From the NCBI RefSeq assembly GCF_046297875.1, contig NZ_JBKBHD010000001.1:930001-994000 (forward strand): DNA of 64,000 nucleotides. The letters run 5' to 3'. The DNA is from Parvibaculum sp046297875. Lineage in GTDB: Bacteria; Pseudomonadota; Alphaproteobacteria; Parvibaculales; Parvibaculaceae. Each line of letters opens with the position of its first letter. The stretch's first letter is position 1. Positions 32,394 through 39,208 of this stretch are shown here, piece after piece. The notes under the pieces are model-generated. The model made no database searches. It saw nothing but the letters and a program-made list of their open reading frames with translations, and had not been told where the DNA came from. The position numbers were made by a program, and so were the translations under genes.

Positions 32394-33200
32394 TCAAAGT
32401 CTCAGCGCCGCAACGACCGGCGCATGGTCCGACGCCCGCTCCCACCCCCTCGCATCCTTCCGCACATGCATCGACAGCGGCGCTTCGGCGAGTGCCGGCG
32501 TCACCCAGATATGGTCGAGGCGGCGGCCGCGATCGGCGGCAAGCCAGTCCTTCGCGCGGTAGCTCCACCAGGAATAGAGCTTCTCGGTGTCCGGCACGAA
32601 GCGGCGCATCACATCGACCCAGTCATGCGAGGCATAAAGCTCGTTCATGAGGTCCACCTCGACCGGCGTGTGGCTGACGACTTTCAGCAGCTGCTTGTGC
32701 GACCAGACGTCATGCTCGAGCGGGGCAATGTTGAGGTCGCCGACCAGCACCATGCGGTTGCTGCCCTTGTTGCGCTGCTTGCCGAAAAGCGAGGTCATCT
32801 CGCGCACAAAATCGAGCTTGTGGGCGAACTTGTCGTTGATCTTCGGGTCGGGCTCGTCGCCGCCAGCGGGCACATAGAAATTATGGATGCGCAGCCCCCC
32901 CGGTACATCGAGGTCGGTAGCGACATGGCGGCAATCGCCCTTCTCGCAGAAGTCGCGGCTCTCGATCTTCCTGAAGGGAATTTTGCTCAAGGTCGCGACG
33001 CCGTGATAGCCCTTCTGGCCGTGAACGGCGACATGCTCATATCCCGCTTTCCTGATCGTCTTGATCGGGAAAGCATCGTTGACGCACTTGATTTCCTGCA
33101 GGCAGAGCACATCGGGCTGTTCTTCCGCCAGAAGCTTCTCGACGAGATTAATCCGCAGGCGGACGGAATTGATATTCCAGGTCGCGATCTTGATATCCAA
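32394..33200 (-). CDS. xthA: Exodeoxyribonuclease III
   Basis: This 268-aa AP endonuclease/exonuclease repairs abasic DNA sites. It starts MDIKIATWNINSVRLR with the catalytic Asn, has CLQEIKCVND with the metal-binding Glu, GDLNIAPLEHDVW with Asp/Asn, and SDHAPVVAAL with the Asp-His pair at the end. Length matches the family. The start is a TTG at 33198-33200, preceded by GGGAACGGAA; no ATG fits. It is 21 nt from the stop of the gene upstream (33222), so the two may share a transcript. Confidence 0.96.
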   Translation of the reverse strand: MDIKIATWNINSVRLRINLVEKLLAEEQPDVLCLQEIKCVNDAFPIKTIRKAGYEHVAVHGQKGYHGVATLSKIPFRKIESRDFCEKGDCRHVATDLDVPGGLRIHNFYVPAGGDEPDPKINDKFAHKLDFVREMTSLFGKQRNKGSNRMVLVGDLNIAPLEHDVWSHKQLLKVVSHTPVEVDLMNELYASHDWVDVMRRFVPDTEKLYSWWSYRAKDWLAADRGRRLDHIWVTPALAEAPLSMHVRKDARGWERASDHAPVVAALRL

Positions 33201-33221
33201 AGTCTTGTTCCGTTCCCTGTC

Positions 33222-33845
33222 TCAGAAAATATTGAAAGTGAGGCCCGCTATGCCGATCGGCCAGCGGCCGCGCGTGAAAAGCGCGAATTTGCGGCGGAAG
33301 GGGTGATCGTCGTCGGCGCCGGCGACGAGCGACAGGGCGGCGCCATGCGCGGCATGGAGCGCAGCACCCGCCGCTGCATTCAGCAGTTCCACATCGTCCA
33401 CTTCCCAGAAATCGGCAGCCTCTTCCACCGCCACGCGGACGCGCTCGCTCAGAAGTGCGGAAACATGCGTCATGGCGATGTTGAGCGCATCCTCGCTCAG
33501 AATATCGAGCGCATCGGCGGCTAGGCTCGCGCGCAGGCTTTCTTCCGCCTCCCAATGGGCGGGGTCGATGTCGAGCGTCATGGCGGCGTCGGCCGCCTCC
33601 ACCCAGTCGCGGATGCGGGCGGGCTCCGCATCGGGAAAGCCGAGCCCGTCGAGATAGGAGCGGGCCAGCGCCTTCACCTCGCGGTCGAGCGGGCGGCCGA
33701 GCTTTGAGAACCAGGGCATGTTGACCGCCTCCTCGCCGAAGCGCCGGATGCCGGCAAGGATCGGGATTTCCTGTTCCAGCTCGTCGAGCTCGGCATCGGA
33801 AATCATGTGGGTGGCGTCGCCGGATGGGTCGGAAAAGCGAGACAT
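33222..33845 (-). CDS. Conserved hypothetical protein (207 aa)
   Basis: This acidic, mostly helical protein begins MSRFSDPSGDATHMISDAE and has no signal peptide. The stretch LDELEQEIPILAGIRRFG and FSKLGRPLDREVKALARSYL look structured. The C-terminus ends with a hydrophobic run (GIAGLTFNIF). It resembles uncharacterised alphaproteobacterial proteins found next to xth; no function known. It is directly upstream of xthA on the same strand and starts just left of the 45-bp repeat array. Confidence 0.82.
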   Translation of the reverse strand: MSRFSDPSGDATHMISDAELDELEQEIPILAGIRRFGEEAVNMPWFSKLGRPLDREVKALARSYLDGLGFPDAEPARIRDWVEAADAAMTLDIDPAHWEAEESLRASLAADALDILSEDALNIAMTHVSALLSERVRVAVEEAADFWEVDDVELLNAAAGAALHAAHGAALSLVAGADDDHPFRRKFALFTRGRWPIGIAGLTFNIF

Positions 33846-33915
33846 GGGGCCCGATTCATGGGGAAGGGAGGGGGGAGATTAGCCGCTTCGGGCAGGGCGG
33901 CGCAAAGAGAGGTAC

Positions 33916-34110
33916 AAAAAAGTTGCGTCCCCCACCTTTTGAACAAGAAAGGCGGGGCGCAAAAAAGTTGCGTCCCCCACCTTTTGAACAAGAAAGGCGG
34001 GGCGCAAAAAAGTTGCGTCCCCCACCTTTTGAACAAGAAAGGCGGGGCGCAAAAAAGTTGCGCCCCCCACCTTTTGAACAAGAAAGGCGGGGCGCAAAAA
34101 AGTTGCGCCC
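33916..34110. repeat. 45-bp tandem repeat array (minisatellite), 4 copies plus a partial
   Basis: Units start at 33916, 33961, 34006 and 34051, each 45 nt, with a partial fifth from 34096. Each opens AAAAAAGTTGCG and ends GGCGGGGCGC. Copies 1-3 are identical; copy 4 has one T-to-C change. Inside each unit TTGCG...CCACCTTTT and AAAGGCGGGGCGCAA form an imperfect hairpin with an A-run at the unit border. Because 45 is divisible by three, every frame stays open, but no ribosome site or conserved protein supports coding. Confidence 0.92.
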
Positions 34111-34438
34111 CGCCGGGGGAGGACGGGGCGCAACAGCGCATCTCGCGCTTGGCACCGGGAGGGGAAGACCGGCGCCGGAGGGGGCCAGAGGCGCCGCGGG
34201 GGTGAGCGGGGGGCAGTCACCCGGGCGGCCAGTTGCCCGGCCCTCATAGTTGAGTAGATAGGTTTGGGACTGCCGGTGTTCAATATGCGCTTTAACGAAA
34301 GATGAATCAGCGGGTTTACCGACCGCTCACACAAGATTTCTTCATGTTTTCAGTGGCTTGGGCGGGAATGGCCGGGCAGCGGGGTGCCTGCGACAAACCG
34401 CCGCAAGGCGCCCGGCCTGGAAAGGCCCAGCAAATGCC
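34111..34438. other. Intergenic region downstream of the repeat array, no gene seen
   Basis: About 330 nt between the repeat array and the aminotransferase stop. It holds G-rich stretches at 34160-34215 but no frame with a ribosome site or family resemblance on either strand, and no clear terminator. Confidence 0.4.
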
Positions 34439-35821
34439 TCAGGAAACGCCGAGGTCCCTGGCGGTGAGATCGATGCAGCGCCGGGCGAGGCCGAAAAGCT
34501 CGTCGATCTCGCCTTCCGTGATGGTGAGCGGCGGGCTCAGCACCATCGTGTCGCCGATGGCGCGCATGATGAGGCCGTTCGAGAAGCAATGATTGCGGCA
34601 GATCGTGCCGGTGCTGCCGACATCGGGGAATTTCTCGCGGGTCTTCTTGTTCTTCACAAGCTCGATGGCACCGAGCAGGCCGACGCCGCGCGTCTCGCCG
34701 ACCAGCGGGTGTCCGGAGAGTTCGGCAAGCCGCTTCTGGAAATGCGCGCCGGTGGCGCCGCCCGCCTTTTCGACGAGCTTTTCCTTCTGCATGAGTTCGA
34801 GATTGGCGAGTGCCACGGCGGCCGCAACCGGGTGGCCGGAATAGGTGAAGCCGTGCGACCACTCCTCGTCGGAATTGAAGATCACGTCGCCGACGCGCTT
34901 GCCGAGGCCGACAGCCGCGATCGGCTGATAGCCCGACGATAGACCCTTGGCCATGTTGATCATGTCGGGCTCGATGCCGAACGTGTCCGAGCCGAACCAG
35001 TTGCCGGTGCGGCCGAAGCCGCAGATCACTTCATCGACATGGAGCAGCACATCGTATTTGCGGCAGATGCGCTGGATCTCGGCCCAGTAATTCGCGGGCG
35101 GGATGATGAGGCCGCCGGCGCCCTGCACGGGCTCGGCGACGAAAGCGGCGACATTCTCCGCCCCGAGTTCGAGGATCTTGTCCTCAAGGCTCTTGGCGGC
35201 GAAGGCGCCATGTTCCTCGGGCGTGCGCGCGCCGCCTTCGGCAAACCAGTCCGGGCATTCGACATGGTGGAAGCCCGGCATCGGCAGGTCCGCCTGCGGG
35301 TGCATATGCGTCAGGCCGGACAGCGAGGCCGCCACCATCGTCACGCCGTGATAGGCCTTCTTGCGGGCGATGAAGAGTTTCTTGTTGGGCCGCCCTTGAA
35401 GGTTCCAGAAATAGCGGATGATCTTCACCGCGCTGTCGTTTCCTTCGGAGCCTGAATTGGCAAAGAAGAAGCGGTCGATCCCCTTCGGGCAGACTTCCGA
35501 GAGTTTCTGCGAAAGTTCGGCGGCGTAGGGGTTCGTCGTCTGGAAGAAGTTGTTGTAGTAGGACAGTTCCTTCAGCGCCTTGTAGCCCGCCTGCGCCAAT
35601 TCCTCGCGGCCATAGCCGACCTGCACGCACCAGAGCCCCGCCATGCCGTCGATCAGGCGCTTGCCTTCCGAGTCATAGAGATAGACGCCTTCGGCATGGG
35701 TGATGACGCGCGCGCCCTTGGCGGCGAGGTCCTTGTGCGTCGTGAAGGGATGGAGGTGATGGGTGGCGTCCATCTCCTGCCAGCGTTTGGTCTGGTTCGA
35801 GATTGCGGCGGTCTGCGACAT
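34439..35821 (-). CDS. spuC: Class III aminotransferase, putrescine/beta-alanine--pyruvate type
   Basis: This 460-aa PLP enzyme resembles SpuC/putrescine:pyruvate and related omega-aminotransferases. SEGNDSAVKIIRYFWN, HVDEVICGFGRTGNWFGSD and the PLP lysine in INMAKGLSSGYQPIAA (near residue 293) are present. It would turn putrescine (or gamma-glutamyl-putrescine or beta-alanine) into the aldehyde. It is downstream of a GS-like and a PuuD-like gene, so a role in polyamine breakdown is well supported by context. The symbol is by similarity; other omega-amines remain possible. Confidence 0.85.
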   Translation of the reverse strand: MSQTAAISNQTKRWQEMDATHHLHPFTTHKDLAAKGARVITHAEGVYLYDSEGKRLIDGMAGLWCVQVGYGREELAQAGYKALKELSYYNNFFQTTNPYAAELSQKLSEVCPKGIDRFFFANSGSEGNDSAVKIIRYFWNLQGRPNKKLFIARKKAYHGVTMVAASLSGLTHMHPQADLPMPGFHHVECPDWFAEGGARTPEEHGAFAAKSLEDKILELGAENVAAFVAEPVQGAGGLIIPPANYWAEIQRICRKYDVLLHVDEVICGFGRTGNWFGSDTFGIEPDMINMAKGLSSGYQPIAAVGLGKRVGDVIFNSDEEWSHGFTYSGHPVAAAVALANLELMQKEKLVEKAGGATGAHFQKRLAELSGHPLVGETRGVGLLGAIELVKNKKTREKFPDVGSTGTICRNHCFSNGLIMRAIGDTMVLSPPLTITEGEIDELFGLARRCIDLTARDLGVS

Positions 35822-35896
35822 GGGAATTTGCTCCGTGTTCCGAATGAAAGAGAGATGCGGAATTGCGCGGGGGATGTGACCCGAGCCGGAGCGGAT

Positions 35897-35989
35897 TTAC
35901 GGGTTGTAGCCGATGCGGGCGCAGAGGATCAGAAGCTCGCGCTTGGCGAGCCGCATCCGCGCGGCAGGTGTGAAGGCATCGCTGGTCAT
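35897..35989 (-). CDS. Possible small protein (30 aa)
   Basis: A short frame from ATG 35989 to TAA 35897 encodes MTSDAFTPAARMRLAKRELL and ends LCARIGYNP. Composition is protein-like, but the ATG follows a C-rich run with no ribosome site, and nothing in the peptide is diagnostic. It lies in the gap between the GS-like gene and the aminotransferase, on the same strand. Confidence 0.3.
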   Translation of the reverse strand: MTSDAFTPAARMRLAKRELLILCARIGYNP

Positions 35990-36036
35990 GGGGGGGAGTA
36001 TAGGGGAATAGGGGTGATTTACCAACCTTCGCCGTT

Positions 36037-37437
36037 TCACACGTTCAAGAGCAGATGCTCGCGTTCCCACGCCGAAATCACCTGCTGATAGGCTTCGTGT
36101 TCGGTGAGTTTCACGTCCATGTAGAGCGTCACGAAATCGGCGCCGAGGACTTCCTTGAGTTCGCTTGCGGTGCGCAAATTGTCGAGCGCGTCGAGGAGAT
36201 GGCGGGGCAGCGCGAAACGCTTGCTGTCATAGGCATTGCCCGTCATTTCCTTGGTCGGCTTCAGATCGTTCACCATGCCGATATAGCCGCAGGCGAGCGA
36301 GGTGGCGATGGCGAGATAGGGGTTCGCGTCGGCGCCGGGCACGCGGTTCTCGACGCGGCGGCCCTGACGGCGCGCTTCCGGTACGCGCAGGCCCACCGTG
36401 CGGTTCTCATGGCCCCAATGGGTATTGATGGGGGCGGCATGGTCGCGGACGATGCGGCGATAGGAATTGACGTTCGGCGCGATCAGCGCCATCGCATCGG
36501 GCAGGAATTTCTGCAGGCCGGCGATGTAGCCGAGAAAGAGCTTCGTGTCCTTGCCCTGCTTGGTGGCAAAGAGATTGTCGCCCGTCTCCGCGCTCACGAT
36601 CGACTGGTGGATATGCATGGCGCTGCCGGGCTCGCCTTCATAGGGCTTCGCCATGAAGGTCGCATAGATGCCGTGGCGCAGTGCCGCCTGCCGCATGGTG
36701 CGCTTGAAGAGGAAGGCCTGATCGGCGATTTCGAGCGGGTCGCCATGATCGAAATTGATCTCGACCTGGGCCGCGCCCGACTCGTGAATCAGCGTGTCGA
36801 TATCGAGGTTCTGCGCCTCGCAGAAATCATACATGTCCTCGAAGATCGGATCGAACTCGTTGACCGCGTCGATGCCATAGGACTGGCGTGCGGTTTCCTG
36901 CCGGCCGTTGGCGCCGACGGGCGGCTCCAGCGGATAGTCGGGGTCGATGTTCTTCGCTGCGAGATAGAATTCGATTTCGGGCGCGACGACGGGCTGCCAG
37001 CCCTTTTCCTCGAACAGCGCGACGACGCGCTTCAGCACGTTGCGCGGCGCGATGGGAACGGGGCTGCCGTCGCGGTAGTTCGCGTCGCAGATAATCTGCG
37101 CGGTGGGCTCGTCATACCAGGGCACGACGCGCACGGTGGCGGGATCGGGATCAAGAATGATGTCGGGCTCGATGTCGCCGAGGAAATCGCTGTCGACATA
37201 ATCGCCGGTCACGGTCTGGCCGAAAATCGATTCAGGCAGTTTCAGCGAGCGGTCGTTCAGTCCGATGATGAACTTGCGCGTCGGAATGATCTTGCCGCGC
37301 GCGATGCCGGCCATGTCCGACACCATGCATTCCACCTCGGTGATGCGGCGATCCTTCAGCCACTTCACCAGTTCTTCCGCGTTCTTGACCGCTTCGTCCT
37401 TCTCGCTGCCCATTGTCATGGGACACCATTCTTTCAT
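36037..37437 (-). CDS. puuA: Glutamine synthetase family protein, gamma-glutamylputrescine synthetase-like
   Basis: This 466-aa protein has the glutamine-synthetase catalytic fold. ITEVECMVSDMAGIARGKI at the N-terminus is typical of PuuA-like enzymes, and GSAMHIHQSIVSAETG, NRTVGLRVPEAR and ANPYLAIATSLACGYIG build the ATP/glutamate sites. It probably ligates glutamate to putrescine or another amine. An ATG at 37419 (MTMGSEKDEA) is an alternative start. It follows the PuuD-like gene (37474) by 36 nt and precedes the aminotransferase. The order puuD-puuA-spuC suggests a polyamine operon. Confidence 0.88.
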   Translation of the reverse strand: MKEWCPMTMGSEKDEAVKNAEELVKWLKDRRITEVECMVSDMAGIARGKIIPTRKFIIGLNDRSLKLPESIFGQTVTGDYVDSDFLGDIEPDIILDPDPATVRVVPWYDEPTAQIICDANYRDGSPVPIAPRNVLKRVVALFEEKGWQPVVAPEIEFYLAAKNIDPDYPLEPPVGANGRQETARQSYGIDAVNEFDPIFEDMYDFCEAQNLDIDTLIHESGAAQVEINFDHGDPLEIADQAFLFKRTMRQAALRHGIYATFMAKPYEGEPGSAMHIHQSIVSAETGDNLFATKQGKDTKLFLGYIAGLQKFLPDAMALIAPNVNSYRRIVRDHAAPINTHWGHENRTVGLRVPEARRQGRRVENRVPGADANPYLAIATSLACGYIGMVNDLKPTKEMTGNAYDSKRFALPRHLLDALDNLRTASELKEVLGADFVTLYMDVKLTEHEAYQQVISAWEREHLLLNV

Positions 37438-37473
37438 GTTTCAGGCGCGGGGCCCCTCAGGGCCCGTGCCGGT

Positions 37474-38283
37474 TCAGGCCGTGGCGGAGGCTGCCTGCCT
37501 TACCGCATCCCCGAAAGCGCCGAAGAGTTTCTGCGACACGGGGTTTTCCCAATATTTCCATTCCGGGTGCCATTGCACGCCCAGTGCGAAGGCCGCCGCG
37601 CCCTTCACGCGCACTGCCTCGACGGTGCCGTCCGGCGCGCGGCCTTCGGCGACAAGACCATCTGCCAGCCGGGCAATACCCTGACCGTGAAGCGAGTTCA
37701 CCCGGATCGTCTGTGTACCGAGCAGTTTCTCGAAGGCACCGCCCGGCGTGAGCGCCACGTCATGGGCAGGCCCGTACTGGATCTCCAGCGGGTCGTCCTT
37801 CTTCTCGCGGTGGTCGAGGCGCGGCGCAAAGCCGGGCTCGCCCCCCGTTTCCTCGATATGCTGGTGAAGCGTGCCGCCAAAGGCGACATTCAGTTCCTGG
37901 AAGCCGCGGCACACGGCAAAGAGAGGCACGGCGCGGGCGACGCATTCGCGGATGAGGGCAAGCGTCAGCGCATCGCGCTGCCGGTCGATCAGCACGCCTT
38001 CGCGCGGCGGCGTGCCGCCGTAGTTTTCCGGATGGACGTTCGAATGCGAGCCGGTGAGGAAGATGCCGTCGCAGAGCGCGAAGATGTCGTCGAGCTTCGC
38101 GCTGCTGTCGAAAGGCTCGCCCGGCGTTGCGCGCGGCACAGGCAGGAGGACCGGCTGGCCACCGGCGCCGCCTTCAACCGCAGCGATATATTTTTCGCCC
38201 ACCGCGTGAAACGGGTGGGGCCCCAGCATCTTCACGTCGCAGGGAATGCCGATAATGGGCCGTCGATGAGATTTTCGGGTCAT
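37474..38283 (-). CDS. puuD: Gamma-glutamyl-gamma-aminobutyrate hydrolase (PuuD-like, peptidase C26)
   Basis: This 269-aa class I glutamine-amidotransferase-like hydrolase has the nucleophile Cys in FAVCRGFQELNVAFGG (near residue 125) and the His-Glu pair in GVQWHPEWKY. In the Puu pathway it splits gamma-glutamyl-GABA to glutamate and GABA. ATG 38283 (MTRKSHRRPIIGIPCD) fits; ATG 38292 adds three residues. It is the first gene of the putative polyamine operon. No PuuB oxidase or PuuC dehydrogenase is in the window. Confidence 0.9.
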   Translation of the reverse strand: MTRKSHRRPIIGIPCDVKMLGPHPFHAVGEKYIAAVEGGAGGQPVLLPVPRATPGEPFDSSAKLDDIFALCDGIFLTGSHSNVHPENYGGTPPREGVLIDRQRDALTLALIRECVARAVPLFAVCRGFQELNVAFGGTLHQHIEETGGEPGFAPRLDHREKKDDPLEIQYGPAHDVALTPGGAFEKLLGTQTIRVNSLHGQGIARLADGLVAEGRAPDGTVEAVRVKGAAAFALGVQWHPEWKYWENPVSQKLFGAFGDAVRQAASATA

Positions 38284-38403
38284 GCAGGTCACAAGTATCC
38301 GCGCGCGCGGACGCCGGTCAAGGTGGCGGCCGGCGCAAGAAGGAACAGGTGTTGATGATAATAGACGGAGGGGAAATGCGCCAGCGAGCGGCGCAGGCCC
38401 TGT

Positions 38404-39120
38404 CTAGCGGGCGCCGCCGATCGTGGGCCGCTGCTCGTCCCGCAGTACGAAGAGCGCATTGTCGGCGCGGATACCGGTCTGGATATTGCGCAGCGCAACC
38501 GTGGTCTGGAGCCCTTGCGCATCCGTCACCACCCATTGGCGTAGCTGCATGCGCGGCTGGTCGAAGATCAGCGTGATCTGGCCGGGGGCTTCGCCGGAGC
38601 GGTCGGCGATGGTGACGAGCAGGGCGCCGGGCTGATTTTCGACATTCAGCACACGGGCGCTTTTCGTCAGATCGACATTCTGCGCGAGGATCAGGCCAAG
38701 CGGCGTCGAGGAGATGGGATAGCGCTGGGCGGGGGCGGCGCTGTCCTTGACGGCGACCCAGGTGCCGTCCGCGACGACAAGGAGATTTTCTGGCGCGTTG
38801 TATTCGAAGCGAAGGCGGCCCGGCCGGCGCAGATAGAATTTGCCTTCCGTCACCGAACCATCGGGGCCGACCTGCAGGAAATCGCCCTGCATGCTGTCGA
38901 GCGCGGAAAGATAGGCGCTTGCCTCGGAAAGCGCCTGTTCGTCGCCCGCATCGGCGGCGGTGTTTTCGGCCGGTGCCTGTGCGCCCGTTTCGGCGCGGGC
39001 GTACCCGCCCGCCGTGACGACCGTCACGACAAGGAGGCCAAGGCCGATCACGGCTGCCGCAAAGAGCATGCGCTGGCGCGCGCGGTGGTTCTGATCGAAG
39101 TCTTTCATGAAAGACAGCAT
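38404..39120 (-). CDS. lolA: LolA-like outer-membrane lipoprotein carrier
   Basis: This 238-aa periplasmic protein has an N-terminal hydrophobic segment (about residues 19-40, LFAAAVIGLGLLVVTVVT) and then the LolA fold: YLSALDSMQGDFLQVGPDG, GKFYLRRPGRLRFEYNAPE and YPISSTPLGLILAQNVDL. LolA ferries lipoproteins from the inner to the outer membrane. The leader is long with no obvious cleavage site, and an Ala/Glu-rich linker (GAQAPAENTAADAG) follows, so the protein could be anchored. It lies downstream of ftsK on the same strand, a common alphaproteobacterial order. Confidence 0.87.
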   Translation of the reverse strand: MLSFMKDFDQNHRARQRMLFAAAVIGLGLLVVTVVTAGGYARAETGAQAPAENTAADAGDEQALSEASAYLSALDSMQGDFLQVGPDGSVTEGKFYLRRPGRLRFEYNAPENLLVVADGTWVAVKDSAAPAQRYPISSTPLGLILAQNVDLTKSARVLNVENQPGALLVTIADRSGEAPGQITLIFDQPRMQLRQWVVTDAQGLQTTVALRNIQTGIRADNALFVLRDEQRPTIGGAR

Positions 39121-39208
39121 GGGCGCTCTTTGTGGCGAAATGTAGAACCCCGGCGGGCTATTTGGAGGCGATGGTAAACCGGGAATTAATCCGAAAGCCG
39201 CCGCCTAT

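Noticed and set aside
33916..34110. CRISPR array
   Set aside because: The 45-bp units touch each other with no unique spacers and no cas genes are near; this is a simple tandem repeat.
33807..34205. Protein of 15-residue repeats encoded by the array
   Set aside because: Frames stay open only because the unit is 45 nt; no ribosome site, three overlapping frames are equally open, and no conserved flanking sequence.
36055..38355. 766-aa plus-strand frame
   Set aside because: Antisense of the GS-like and PuuD-like genes; long open frames of this kind arise from high GC bias at third codon positions.
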